The translations under genes were made by a program, and so were the position numbers. From Arthrobacter globiformis (GTDB lineage Bacteria; Actinomycetota; Actinomycetes; Actinomycetales; Micrococcaceae), in NCBI RefSeq assembly GCF_030815865.1, contig NZ_JAUSXI010000001.1, positions 2,418,001 to 2,482,000 on the forward strand: a stretch of DNA of 64,000 bases. The letters run 5' to 3'. Of the stretch, positions 32,325 to 41,439 are shown in pieces (within the stretch, counting starts at the first letter, position 1; the number at the start of each line of letters is the position of its first letter). Under the pieces are notes generated by a model. That model saw nothing but the letters and a program-made list of their open reading frames with translations, did no database searches and was not told the origin of the DNA.

Positions 32325-33887
32325 ATGAACCCCGGACCCGTAGTGTTCGAAGCGGTGAACGTCAGCCGCACTTATCCTGGCGTACGAGCCCTCAAAGGCG
32401 TGGACCTCACGCTCCGTGCCGGTGAAGTCACCGCTCTGATGGGCGAGAATGGCGCCGGTAAGAGCACGCTGATTCGTCTCATCGGCGGGCTTGAACGGCC
32501 TTCATCCGGTGAGCTGCGAATGAAGGGCAGCCCGGTTGAATTCAACTCCGCCGCAGATTCCCAGGCTGCCGGTGTCACCGTCGTGGCTCAGGAGTTTCGC
32601 CTCGTGCCCCAGCTCACCGTGGCCGAGAACATCTTCCTGGGCAGCGAGCTGACCCGGAATGGACTGATCCGGGTAGGGGAGAGCAAACGGCAGGCCAAGC
32701 GTTTGCTCGACCAGCTCGGTCTGGACCTGGACCCTTCCAGAACCGTTGAGACTCTCTCCGTCGGCAACCAGCAGATGGTCGAGATTGCCCGGTCGCTGTC
32801 CAAGGACGCCGAAGTCATCATCATGGACGAACCATCTGCCGCGTTGAATCGGGGAGAAGTCCGGCGCCTGCTCGACCTCATCAAACGCCTGAAGAGCCAA
32901 GGAAAGGCCATCCTTTACGTCTCCCACCGCCTGGACGAAATCTTCGACATTTCCGACAACATCGTAGTTTTCCGGGACGGTCAGCGCGTGGGAGACCTCA
33001 AGACCGCCGATACAACTGAGGCGGAGTTGGTCGAACTCATGCTGGGACGCGAGCTTCAGAAGTTCGAGCAGAGCCCGCACGGCACAGATGCAGCGGAGCA
33101 GCCCGTTCGGCTCAGCGTGCAGGGTGTTACCTGCCCCAAGGTGGTGGAACCTGTCAGCTTCAGCGTCCGCCGCGGCGAGATCCTCGGTGTCGCGGGTCTG
33201 GTCGGCTCGGGGCGGTCCGAAATCATGCAGGCCATGTTCGGAGTGATCTCTGCCAAGGGCGAAATTCAGGTCGACGACAAGGCCGTAAACCTCAGCTCAC
33301 CGACCGGCGCCCTGCAGGCAGGCATCTTCATGCTGGGCGAGAACCGGAAGGCCGAAGGAATCCTGCCGCACCTGACCGTGCTGGAGAATCTCCTGATCTC
33401 CGCGAAAGAAAACCGCAAGAACCCTGTAGCCCGTGCTATTCCCAGCTCCCGACGGGAGCTGGACATCTACAACCGGCTCAAGGACGAACTGCGCATCAAG
33501 GTCGACAGGCCCCGCCAGTACATCGGCAATCTAAGCGGCGGCAATCAGCAGAAGGTGCTGTTCGGTCGGGCGATCCTCTCCGGCTGCAACGTACTGCTGC
33601 TCAACGAACCCACACGGGGCGTCGACGTAGGTGCGAAGGTCGAGATCTATCAACTGATCCAGCGCCTGGCCGAATCGGGTGTATCCGTCGTCGTGAGCTC
33701 CTCCGACACACCCGAACTTGTCACTCTCGTCCGTCGGTGCATGGTCTTCCGGAACGGGCACGTCGTTGCCACACTGACCGGTGATGACGTCACCGAAGAT
33801 CGGATCCTCGCCGAATCCGTGGGTCCTGCCGGTCCCAGTTCAACCGCCACAGCCGACGGCAACCTCGTCGTAAAGGACGCCTCATGA
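32325..33887 (+). CDS. sugar-type ABC importer, double ATP-binding protein
   Basis: A 520-aa two-domain ATPase. Domain 1 has GENGAGKST (40-48), LSVGNQQMVEIARSL as its signature and VIIMDEPSAAL. Domain 2 has GLVGSGRSE, LSGGNQQKVLFGRAI and LLLNEPTRGVDVG, where Asn replaces the usual Asp of Walker B as in some RbsA-like second domains. It ends in an ATGA overlap with the first permease. The first importer of the window (4.5-8.3 kb) is related but has a different gene order. Confidence 0.93.
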   Translation: MNPGPVVFEAVNVSRTYPGVRALKGVDLTLRAGEVTALMGENGAGKSTLIRLIGGLERPSSGELRMKGSPVEFNSAADSQAAGVTVVAQEFRLVPQLTVAENIFLGSELTRNGLIRVGESKRQAKRLLDQLGLDLDPSRTVETLSVGNQQMVEIARSLSKDAEVIIMDEPSAALNRGEVRRLLDLIKRLKSQGKAILYVSHRLDEIFDISDNIVVFRDGQRVGDLKTADTTEAELVELMLGRELQKFEQSPHGTDAAEQPVRLSVQGVTCPKVVEPVSFSVRRGEILGVAGLVGSGRSEIMQAMFGVISAKGEIQVDDKAVNLSSPTGALQAGIFMLGENRKAEGILPHLTVLENLLISAKENRKNPVARAIPSSRRELDIYNRLKDELRIKVDRPRQYIGNLSGGNQQKVLFGRAILSGCNVLLLNEPTRGVDVGAKVEIYQLIQRLAESGVSVVVSSSDTPELVTLVRRCMVFRNGHVVATLTGDDVTEDRILAESVGPAGPSSTATADGNLVVKDAS

Positions 33888-34897
33888 CTACCGCACAAAT
33901 TGACACCAGCTTTGATGCTGCAGCAGCCCGGTCGCGTTTGCGGCGACAGACGCTGGCAACGGCTCTGAGCCGTTATGGCGTGCTCATCCCGTTCGTCATC
34001 GTAGCGATCATCTGCGTGGCGGCCGTCCCCAACTTCTTCGCTGGAAACAACCTGGCAAACATGCTGGTCAACGCGTCGATTGCCGCGATCATCGGCTATG
34101 GGATGACCGTCGTCATCGCCCTTCGTGGCCTTGATCTCTCCGTCGGATCCATTCAAGGACTCTCGGCCTGCCTGCTGACACTCTTCCTGACAAGCGGAGG
34201 ACTCTTCGCGGGCATCGGCGCGGGCCTGCTCACCGGGCTGCTCGTCGGTCTCATCAACGGAATCCTGGTGGCATACCTGAAGGTTCCGTCGTTCCTGGCC
34301 ACCCTCGGTACCCTCGGTGCCATTCGCGGCGTTGCCCTCTTGGTGACTGATGGCCAGACGCTCGGCGGTAACGATGCATTCTTGAGCACGTTGGCGAACG
34401 GCAGGTTCTTTGGTGTTCCGATTCCGTTCATTCTTGCGATTGTCTTGCTTGCTGGACTGTACGTGCTCATGCAGTACACCCCGTTCGGACGACACGTCTG
34501 CGCTGTAGGCGGCAGCCCTGAGGCGGCAGCCGAAAGCGGAATCAATGTCCGCAGAGTTACCCTGGTTGCCTTCGTTATCGCCGGTCTTACTGCGGGGCTG
34601 GGCGGCGTTCTCCTGGCAGGCCAGCTCGGCAATGTCACCGGTAACCTCGGTGTCGGGCTGGAACTGCAGATCATTGCCATTGCGGTCCTTGGCGGAACCA
34701 GCCTGGCCGGCGGCAGTGCCAACCTGCCCGGAACGTTCATCGCAGGTCTGCTCCTGGCAATGATTGCCTCGGCGCTAAACCAGCTCAACGTCCCGTCGTT
34801 CTACCAAAATCTGGCCATCGGCGTACTGCTCATCTTCGCCCTCTCGCTCGACAGCATCCGGCGCCACATCCACCGACGCATCCTTTTGGAGGGGTGA
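33884..34897 (+). CDS. ABC importer permease 1 (ribose type)
   Basis: A 337-aa membrane protein of the BPD_transp_2 family, with GYGMTVVIALRGLDLSVGS, LKVPSFLATLGTLG and YTPFGRHVCAVGGSPEAA, the family's signature loops. It overlaps both neighbours by four bases (ATGA before, GTGA after), so all three proteins are probably made in fixed ratio. Confidence 0.92.
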   Translation: MTTAQIDTSFDAAAARSRLRRQTLATALSRYGVLIPFVIVAIICVAAVPNFFAGNNLANMLVNASIAAIIGYGMTVVIALRGLDLSVGSIQGLSACLLTLFLTSGGLFAGIGAGLLTGLLVGLINGILVAYLKVPSFLATLGTLGAIRGVALLVTDGQTLGGNDAFLSTLANGRFFGVPIPFILAIVLLAGLYVLMQYTPFGRHVCAVGGSPEAAAESGINVRRVTLVAFVIAGLTAGLGGVLLAGQLGNVTGNLGVGLELQIIAIAVLGGTSLAGGSANLPGTFIAGLLLAMIASALNQLNVPSFYQNLAIGVLLIFALSLDSIRRHIHRRILLEG

Positions 34898-35898
34898 ACA
34901 TGAACGCTGCAGTAGACACCCAAACCGTTCCAACCCGTACCCGAGGGCGAGTCCCGGCGCTGGGCGACTTCCTCCGCCGCTACTACCTGCAGGTCGCTGT
35001 GGTCGCGATGTTCGTGATCCTCTCGGTTGTCGTTCCTAACTTTGCATCCCAGGCGAACCTCAGCAACATCGCGCAGCAGGCTTCCTTTGCCGGAATCGTC
35101 GCCTGCGGGATGACGCTTCTGATCGCCGGCGGCTTGTTCGACCTCTCCGTCGCTGGTATCACGGCAGTGAGCGCCATCGTCACGGCACTCGTCCTCCCGA
35201 GCAGCACCATCGGGATGGCGGCCCTTGCCGGAATCATCACCGGCGGGGTGCTTGGTGTGGTCAACGGCGTCGTTGTCACCAAGATCCGCATTCCACCGTT
35301 CATCGCGACCTTCGGCATGTTCAATATCTACACGGCCATCGCGTTCATCCTGACGGGCGGCTCGATCCTGGCAATCACATCGATCAACTTCCAGTCATTC
35401 GCGACGGCCGCTCTTGGACCCGTGCCGGCAATCTTCATCGTCTTCGTCATCGTGTGCGTGGCATCCTATGCACTCCTCTACCGCACGAAATTCGGCCGGC
35501 AGTTGCGGGCGGTGGGCAGCAACGAGCAGGCTGCCGGAATGGCGGGTATCAGGGTTGACCGGGTGAAGATCACTGCCTTTGCCATTACGGGTATTTTCAC
35601 CGGCATCTCTGCCGTGGCCTTGGCTGCCCTGCTGTCTTCCGCGGCCGGAAACATGGCCTTCGGTGTGGAACTGAGCGCCATCACCATAGCCGTCGTGGGC
35701 GGTACGGCCCTGCGCGGCGGTGAGGGCAGGCTGCTGGGGACCTTCACGGGCGCCATCTTCATCACCGCTGTTAACAGCGCGCTGAATCTCCTGGGCGTCA
35801 GCTCGTACTGGCAGAGCGTCAGTGTTGGCCTGATCCTGGTGCTGACACTCATCATCGGTGCTCTGACAGACCGCCGCGGCGCTATCCGAGGCGCCTGA
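34894..35898 (+). CDS. ABC importer permease 2 (ribose type)
   Basis: A 334-aa second permease with CGMTLLIAGGLFDLSVAG, IRIPPFIATFGMFN and YRTKFGRQLRAVGSNEQAAG. The GTG at 34894 overlaps the previous stop; an ATG two codons later is an alternative. Two different permeases imply a heterodimeric channel, in contrast to the first importer. The next gene, nitrile hydratase beta, starts 160 bp downstream on the same strand, and this gap has no obvious terminator. Confidence 0.92.
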   Translation: MNMNAAVDTQTVPTRTRGRVPALGDFLRRYYLQVAVVAMFVILSVVVPNFASQANLSNIAQQASFAGIVACGMTLLIAGGLFDLSVAGITAVSAIVTALVLPSSTIGMAALAGIITGGVLGVVNGVVVTKIRIPPFIATFGMFNIYTAIAFILTGGSILAITSINFQSFATAALGPVPAIFIVFVIVCVASYALLYRTKFGRQLRAVGSNEQAAGMAGIRVDRVKITAFAITGIFTGISAVALAALLSSAAGNMAFGVELSAITIAVVGGTALRGGEGRLLGTFTGAIFITAVNSALNLLGVSSYWQSVSVGLILVLTLIIGALTDRRGAIRGA

Positions 35899-36058
35899 GC
35901 ACCCATAAATCAAGCATCAGCGCCTGCTGCTATATCCGTCTGAAAAGCGGAAATGTCCGAAAAACCGCCGCGAATCCCTCGCAGAAGGTTGTAGGCAGCA
36001 CAGGGCGTTGGCGTTACGATGCCCACAGATTCAACAAGAATCGAAGAAAGGACACCCG

Positions 36059-36763
36059 TTGATCGGCATACACGATATGGGCGGGATGCACGGGTTCGGC
36101 AAGATTGACACCGTGGACAACGAGGTCTTCCATGAGCCCTGGGAAGGTCTGACGTTCGCCCTTGAGAAGCTTTGCGCCCACTATGGCGTCTGGCTCACAG
36201 CTGACGAGGTACGCCATGCAATTGAAAAGATTGGCCATGGCACGTATCTGACCGCAAGCTACTACGAGCACTGGCTGCATGCCTGGGAGCCGCTACTCAT
36301 CGAGAAGGGCTTCCTCACCGAGGAGGAACTGCGGTCGCGACAGCAAGCCGTCCGGGACGGCGTGGATGTCAGCGTGCAGGGACCGCCGACGACTCAAGCC
36401 GAAATCGACGAGCTCTCGAAGGCCCTGGCGAAAACCATCTGGGAAGGCGTCCCCGCCGACCGGAAAATCGACGCCCGCCCGGCCTTCTCAGTGGGAGACC
36501 GTGTAGTTGCTGTGCCCCGGCCGGTCCCGACGCACACTCGCTCACCCCGATATATCTGGGGCCACACCGGCACGGTAGTAATCAGTCACAGCGGCTACAT
36601 CCTTCCCGATGCAGTGTCGCAGCACCTGGGTGAAAACCCGGAGTACCTGTACTCGGTGAAATTTGAGGGCAACGACCTTTGGGACGACCAGGCTGAGCCC
36701 GGCACACACTTCATCGTGGATCTGTGGGAGAGCTACCTGGCCCCTGCAGGGACGACAAACTAA
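36059..36763 (+). CDS. nthB: nitrile hydratase beta subunit
   Basis: A 234-aa protein from a TTG start (reading [14 protein letters not shown], the diagnostic N terminus) with GAAAGGA upstream. A frame beginning at 36008 adds residues that do not belong. The C-terminal SH3-like barrel is seen in [35 protein letters not shown] and [13 protein letters not shown]. With the alpha subunit it forms the cytoplasmic heterotetramer that hydrates nitriles to amides. The beta-before-alpha order is that of cobalt-type enzymes. Confidence 0.95.
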   Translation: MIGIHDMGGMHGFGKIDTVDNEVFHEPWEGLTFALEKLCAHYGVWLTADEVRHAIEKIGHGTYLTASYYEHWLHAWEPLLIEKGFLTEEELRSRQQAVRDGVDVSVQGPPTTQAEIDELSKALAKTIWEGVPADRKIDARPAFSVGDRVVAVPRPVPTHTRSPRYIWGHTGTVVISHSGYILPDAVSQHLGENPEYLYSVKFEGNDLWDDQAEPGTHFIVDLWESYLAPAGTTN

Positions 36764-36786
36764 AACCAGACAAGAGAGGACGAACA

Positions 36787-37419
36787 ATGTCTCACGATCA
36801 TGGCGCTGGCGGCCACCATCCCGGGGAACTCTCAGACGGCGAGGTCAGGGCGCGTGCCCTGGAATCACTGTTTCGCGAGAAGGGATACATCAAAGGCAAC
36901 GTCGTTGACGAAATCATCGACACCTACACACACGACATCGGACCCCTGAACGGCGCCCGCGCCGTTGCCAAGGCCTGGGTCGATCCGGACTACCGCGAGC
37001 GGCTCCTTGCCGACGCCACCTCTGCACTGAAAGAGCTGGGGATCGGTGGGCTGCAGGGCGAGCATATGGTCGCCGTTCCCAACACCAACGAGGTACACAA
37101 CGTGGTGGTCTGCACCCTTTGCTCGTGCTATCCGTGGCCAGTCCTTGGTCTGCCGCCCCGCTGGTACAAGGACGCCCCATATCGGGCGCGTGTGGTCCGT
37201 GAACCCCGTAAGGTACTCGCCGAGTTCGGTACAACCCTCCCCGCGGAAACCAATATTCAGGTATGGGACTCCAGCGCGGAGGTCCGTTACCTTGTGGTGC
37301 CGCAGCGACCTGCCGGCACGGAAGGCCTGAGCGAGGAGGACCTCGTCCCACTCATCACACGGGACTCCATGATTGGTGTGACACTACCGTCGGTTCCCTC
37401 CGAGGCGGTGGCAAAATGA
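36787..37419 (+). CDS. nthA: nitrile hydratase alpha subunit, cobalt type
   Basis: A 210-aa catalytic subunit. The metal site is VCTLCSCY with Cys at 109, 112 and 114; Thr between the first Cys pair is the cobalt-type form (iron enzymes have Ser). [14 protein letters not shown] follows, as in the family. The two last Cys are expected to be oxidised to sulfinic and sulfenic acids. It starts 23 bp after beta with AGAGAGGA upstream, and its stop overlaps the start of the activator gene (ATGA). Confidence 0.96.
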   Translation: MSHDHGAGGHHPGELSDGEVRARALESLFREKGYIKGNVVDEIIDTYTHDIGPLNGARAVAKAWVDPDYRERLLADATSALKELGIGGLQGEHMVAVPNTNEVHNVVVCTLCSCYPWPVLGLPPRWYKDAPYRARVVREPRKVLAEFGTTLPAETNIQVWDSSAEVRYLVVPQRPAGTEGLSEEDLVPLITRDSMIGVTLPSVPSEAVAK

Positions 37420-37778
37420 GCCCCAACTGCCCCTCACCGGCTGAGGTCTCTGAATCCACCTCCCGGGTCCGTCTTGACGATTTGAATGGCGATGCCGCGG
37501 TACCCCGCAGCAACGGAGAGATCATTTTTGATGCGCCTTGGCATGCCCGCGCCTTTGGGATGGCAGTAAGCCTCTGCCAGGATGGCCACTTCGAGTGGTC
37601 CGAATTCCAGAAGGCCATCTCGAATGAAATCGCCCGCACAGGCCAACAAGGCGTTGACGAGTACTACGAATGCTGGCTGGCAGCGCTTTCGGAGGTCATG
37701 TCGTCACAAGTGGATCCGACCGACTTGGCCGAACGCGAAGGCGAGTTCCGCAGCCACGACCGCGACGAAGTGTTCTAG
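37416..37778 (+). CDS. nitrile hydratase accessory/activator protein (P14K-like)
   Basis: A 120-aa protein starting at the ATG that overlaps the alpha stop. [20 protein letters not shown] and the segment beginning [14 protein letters not shown] and ending [12 protein letters not shown] are typical of the small activator that resembles the beta N terminus and helps to load cobalt into alpha by subunit exchange. The position directly after alpha is the usual one for cobalt-type operons. The longer frame from 37263 is a shadow of alpha. Confidence 0.9.
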   Translation: MSPNCPSPAEVSESTSRVRLDDLNGDAAVPRSNGEIIFDAPWHARAFGMAVSLCQDGHFEWSEFQKAISNEIARTGQQGVDEYYECWLAALSEVMSSQVDPTDLAEREGEFRSHDRDEVF

Positions 37779-37880
37779 TCCGTTCGAAAAGCTCCGCCGG
37801 CAGCAGCGCCGAACCGGCTTCCCCACCACTTACGGATATCTGCTGCCGGCTCGTACACACCACCGGACGGAAGGGCACAA

Positions 37881-38075
37881 GTGACTACAACCCCCCACAC
37901 ACATCGAACTGTCGTCGAAGCGTTGCTGCAGCAGCACCAGCTCGAGGTACCGGCGGAGGAGCTGGACCTGCTGGTCCAGGCTTACCCCGCACGCCGCGCT
38001 GCCGTACAGGCTCTCTATGAACTTGACGGTGTCCGATACGAAGAGCCGGCCGTTATTTTCGAACCCCGAGTCTGA
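37881..38075 (+). CDS. small amidase-associated protein (AtzG/GatC-like)
   Basis: A 64-aa protein from a GTG start, 18 bp before the amidase. It is predicted helical, with VEALLQQHQLEVPAEELDL and AYPARRAAVQALYEL. Such short helical proteins accompany amidase-signature enzymes (GatC with GatA, AtzG with AtzE), where they wrap around the hydrolase. The assignment rests on size, helicity and position, and no catalytic residue is expected. Confidence 0.65.
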   Translation: MTTTPHTHRTVVEALLQQHQLEVPAEELDLLVQAYPARRAAVQALYELDGVRYEEPAVIFEPRV

Positions 38076-38093
38076 CCAGGAGTCATTTCCTCA

Positions 38094-39548
38094 ATGAGCA
38101 TTTCCCCCCTCGCCGGCACCGGCGGAGAGCAACGTCCAGCGACGTTGGCCGAAATGGCAGCCGCGATACGTTCCGGCAAGACAACCAGCGTGGCCGCCGT
38201 CGAACAATCAATCGCTGCGGCGGACAAGTACGACGAGGCGGTCGGCATGTTCCTGGCGCGCTTTAATGAACAGGCGCTGGAAGCAGCCACAGCAGCAGAT
38301 GAAGCCTTGGAGGCCGGAAAGCCGGTTGGGACGCTGCATGGTGTGCCCTTGGGCATCAAAGACATATTCGGGACCACTGAGGGCCCGACCACGGCGCAAT
38401 CCCTCGTTCATGACCCGCAGGTACTGCAGGGCGATGCAGCTGCAGTGCAGCGGCTTCGCCAGGCCGGAGGCATCATCATGGGCAAGCTGACGACGATGGA
38501 ATTCGCCACCGGTGAACCGGACCCGACCAAGCCCTTCCCGGTCCCACGATCATCCTGGTCGCTGAAGCACTGGGCCGGGGGAAGCAGCTCCGGTTCGGGC
38601 AGCTCGGTCTCACTGGGTGCAGCGTACGGGGCACTGGGAAGCGACACCGGAGGGTCAATCCGCATCCCGGCCGCTTACTGCGGCATATCAGGACTCATGC
38701 CGACCTACGGACGGGTACCAAAGTCGGGAACGGTGCCGCTTGGCTTCACTGTCGACCACGTAGGTCCAATGGCACGTTCGGCGCAGGACTGCGCCCTCAT
38801 GCTTGACGTTCTCGCGGGCCCGGATGCGTCGGATCCCACAGCATCAGATGTTCCTGTGGGGCAGTACGCTGCCGGTCTCACAGGCGACCTGGCAGGCGTG
38901 CGCATAGGCGTCGACCGCATGGAAAACGTAACGGACGAGTACGATGCCGCCCTCTCCCCGGCATTCGATGCAGCGCTGGAGGTGTTTGCCAAGCTAGGCG
39001 CCGACATCGTGGAAGTGAAGATTCCGCACTACGCGGAGATGACCACCGTGGACGAGATCCTGATGTACGGGGAGGCACTTACTTATCACCTTCCCGACAT
39101 GCAGCGACGGTGGAAGGACTACGGGCTGGCGACCCGCCTTGCAATAGGCACGGCACTCTTTTACAGCGCCACCGACTATGTCCAGGCCCAACGTGCGCGC
39201 CGTGTTGGGCAAAAGGCCATCAAGGAGACGTTCAAGCATGTTGATTTGATCCTGATGCCGACTGCCGGCGGCGGAGCGGCGGCCTTGGAACGGATGGAAA
39301 AGGGTTACTTCCACGGTTTCGGGCCCATCTACACCGCCTACTGGGACACGCTGGGCAATCCCGTCCTCGGTATTCCTTTCGGATTCACCGACGAACAGCT
39401 TCCACTTGGCCTCCAGATTGCAGGCCGGCCGTTCGAAGAGGAGCTCATTCTCAGGGCGGGGGACGCTTTCCAACGCCTGACTGACTGGCACCTGAGGGTG
39501 CCGGACCCGCTCGCCCAAGTCGTCGCCGCTCCAGCGCCGAAACTTTGA
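38094..39548 (+). CDS. amidase (amidase signature family)
   Basis: A 484-aa enzyme with the Ser-cisSer-Lys triad: Lys89 in GVPLGIKDIFG, the cis-Ser in GGSSSGSGS (163-171) and the nucleophile Ser188 in DTGGSIRIPAAYCG. It would hydrolyse the amide made by nitrile hydratase to acid and ammonia. The gap of 315 bp between the activator and this gene contains only the 64-aa partner, so they form one unit. Regioselectivity and substrate cannot be read from sequence. Confidence 0.93.
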   Translation: MSISPLAGTGGEQRPATLAEMAAAIRSGKTTSVAAVEQSIAAADKYDEAVGMFLARFNEQALEAATAADEALEAGKPVGTLHGVPLGIKDIFGTTEGPTTAQSLVHDPQVLQGDAAAVQRLRQAGGIIMGKLTTMEFATGEPDPTKPFPVPRSSWSLKHWAGGSSSGSGSSVSLGAAYGALGSDTGGSIRIPAAYCGISGLMPTYGRVPKSGTVPLGFTVDHVGPMARSAQDCALMLDVLAGPDASDPTASDVPVGQYAAGLTGDLAGVRIGVDRMENVTDEYDAALSPAFDAALEVFAKLGADIVEVKIPHYAEMTTVDEILMYGEALTYHLPDMQRRWKDYGLATRLAIGTALFYSATDYVQAQRARRVGQKAIKETFKHVDLILMPTAGGGAAALERMEKGYFHGFGPIYTAYWDTLGNPVLGIPFGFTDEQLPLGLQIAGRPFEEELILRAGDAFQRLTDWHLRVPDPLAQVVAAPAPKL

Positions 39549-39591
39549 CCATCGACCACATCCAACTCCATCAACGCAAGGAGAAGCAATA

Positions 39592-39789
39592 ATGAGCACC
39601 ATCATCCCCTCCCTGGTCCGGCGCAGTCCAAGTGCCTTGGCGGTCGTCGGAGCGCTGTTCGCCGTGGCGGCGTCGCTAGTCGTTCTTTACCTGGTGCAGT
39701 TCGACGCAGGGCAACTGTCCCGGGCGGGCATGCTGCTTCACGAAGTCATGCACGATGGCCGGCACCTCCTGGGCGTCCCATGTCACTGA
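39592..39789 (+). CDS. cbtB: CbtB-like cobalt transporter small subunit
   Basis: A 65-aa protein with one membrane helix (VGALFAVAASLVVLYLV) and a His-rich tail, HEVMHDGRHLLGVPCH, as in CbtB. AAGGAGAAG precedes the ATG. It overlaps the CbtA gene by 10 bp. It lies after the amidase, so it links cobalt uptake to the cobalt-type nitrile hydratase; no cobalamin riboswitch was seen in front of it. Confidence 0.88.
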   Translation: MSTIIPSLVRRSPSALAVVGALFAVAASLVVLYLVQFDAGQLSRAGMLLHEVMHDGRHLLGVPCH

Positions 39790-40562
39790 CCGCAGTCAAG
39801 AACGTCGTCGATCTTACGCTGCGCAGCGCTGTACTCCGCGGCCTGCTCGCAGGGCTGATCGCCGGTCTCCTGGCCGGTGGCGTCGCCTATGTCACCGGGG
39901 AAAGCCTGGTGGATCAAGCCATCTCAATAGAGGAAGCCGGCGCCGCTCCGCACAGTCATGACTCGACTGTGGCAGGGGAAGATCACAAACACGGCACTGA
40001 AGACAGCCCGCTGATTTCACGCGACGGGCAACGCGCCGGACTGTTTCTGGCGACGTCTTTAACCGGCGGCGCCTTCGGGGTGCTGCTCGCCGTCGTTTGG
40101 TTTGCACTGACTCGAAAGCTGGTTAATGGGCCAAAGACGCAAACCATCCTGTCCCTCGCAGTGGCAGGATGGACCGCCACAGCCGCAGTTCCCTGGCTCT
40201 TGGTACCGCCAAACCCTCCGGCCGTGGGTGCCACCGAAACAATCGACTATCGAACCCACCTATGGGTCATTGCTGTGCTTCTTGGCCTGACGGCCGTTAT
40301 CACCTGGTTCATGGTGTGCCGGTGGGAGGAATCCCGGCCCGGATCATCAATACTCCTCAAAGCTCTTCCAGGCCTGGCAGCGGCAGCCATAGTCATCGTG
40401 GGCTGGCGGATACTTCCTGAAAGCGGAACGGACTACTCCGGTTTCCCTGCCGACCTCCTTTGGAATTTCCGGCTCGCCTCCGCAGCAACCCAGCTCACTT
40501 TGTGGCTCGCCCTCGGTATCGCGTTCCAATTCCTCATTGAACGCAGGGCAATGAGAAATTGA
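39780..40562 (+). CDS. cbtA: CbtA-like cobalt transporter
   Basis: A 260-aa membrane protein with about five or six helices, and a His-rich external loop HSHDSTVAGEDHKHG that could bind cobalt. LLAGLIAGLLAGGVAYVTGE opens it, as in CbtA proteins. Its end overlaps the TTG start of the phosphatase gene (TTGA). With CbtB it is the predicted importer that supplies the nitrile hydratase metal. Confidence 0.88.
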   Translation: MSLTAVKNVVDLTLRSAVLRGLLAGLIAGLLAGGVAYVTGESLVDQAISIEEAGAAPHSHDSTVAGEDHKHGTEDSPLISRDGQRAGLFLATSLTGGAFGVLLAVVWFALTRKLVNGPKTQTILSLAVAGWTATAAVPWLLVPPNPPAVGATETIDYRTHLWVIAVLLGLTAVITWFMVCRWEESRPGSSILLKALPGLAAAAIVIVGWRILPESGTDYSGFPADLLWNFRLASAATQLTLWLALGIAFQFLIERRAMRN

Positions 40563-41053
40563 ACCTCACCTTCATCCGTCACGGGCTTTGCAGGCAAACC
40601 CGAGAGGCCCGTTTCGGCGCAGACGGCCCTCTCGACAGTTCATGCGTACCCCTAGCCCGCATAGAAGATACCCCGGCTGTTTGTTCTCCAACCGCCATCA
40701 GCCGGGAGTCAGCCGCGGCACTGGGACTCAAGGCTGTTCCGGACCCGAAATTGTCTCCAGCCAACTACGGTTACTGGAACGGACTGCCGCTGCAGGCCGT
40801 CCAGCCGGACGAACTTCGGCAGTGGCGATCAGACCCAGACTACAGAGGTCACGGGGGCGAGAGCATCGTCGACTTGCTGCAGCGCACAAGCCAATGGCTG
40901 GGGCAGCTGGACCGGACGCAGGACTTGATTATCGTCACTCATGCGGAAAACATCAGGGCCGCGGTAGCCGTCACTAGCGACAACATCGATGCCTACTGGT
41001 CAGACCCCCTGTGCCACCTTCGCGCCTTTGACTCCTACGCCCTGAGCCTCTGA
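40559..41053 (+). CDS. histidine phosphatase family protein
   Basis: A 164-aa member of the phosphoglycerate mutase superfamily, with LTFIRHG near the start (phospho-His), an AVCSPTAISRESAAALG helix holding the second Arg region, and LIIVTHAENIR (second catalytic His). It starts at a TTG that overlaps the CbtA stop. CobC-like histidine phosphatases accompany CbtAB in cobalamin clusters; here it comes with nitrile hydratase, and its role is not evident. It closes the rightward run. Confidence 0.8.
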   Translation: MNLTFIRHGLCRQTREARFGADGPLDSSCVPLARIEDTPAVCSPTAISRESAAALGLKAVPDPKLSPANYGYWNGLPLQAVQPDELRQWRSDPDYRGHGGESIVDLLQRTSQWLGQLDRTQDLIIVTHAENIRAAVAVTSDNIDAYWSDPLCHLRAFDSYALSL

Positions 41054-41059
41054 CCACGG

Positions 41060-41400
41060 CTTGCATCTGACCGGAACCGAGACATGGGCAGGTCGGGGTA
41101 TCCGTGTTCGGCCAGCCGCCGTCGACGGTGATGCTTTCCGCGTTGATGTAGGACGCGTCTTAGGAAGGGAGGAGGACTGCCATGGATGCGATTTCATCCG
41201 GTTGGGCGCGGTGCTTTGCCGAGATTCGCTCGAGGTAGGCATTCATCACTCCCGGCAAAGCGGTCAATGAGCGGGTCAGCGGAGTGGACACCAGTCCCGG
41301 CGAGATGGTGTTGGCCCGGATGCCGTGCTCCCGCGCTCTTCCCCAGCAAATTCTTGCTCGCCGATATCGCACCTTTCGCCAACTTGAAGGATGACGAGTC
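41060..41400 (-). pseudogene. SDR remnant with frameshift and stop
   Basis: Pieces of a classical SDR C-terminal half can be read in order on the minus strand: LAKGAISASKNLLG (active-site helix), then in another frame HGIRANTISPGLVSTPLTRS, then after a TAA stop DASYINAESITVDGGWPN. The N-terminal half and cofactor motif are missing. It lies convergent to the cobalt phosphatase gene, just beside the OsmC gene. Confidence 0.75.
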
Positions 41401-41439
41401 CGGCGTCTGGATGCTGCTTCCTGATCAGTTGTTCTCGGC

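Noticed and set aside
39549-39591. Cobalamin riboswitch before CbtB
   Set aside because: Only 43 bp separate the amidase stop from CbtB, too short for the riboswitch, and no B12-box-like sequence was seen.
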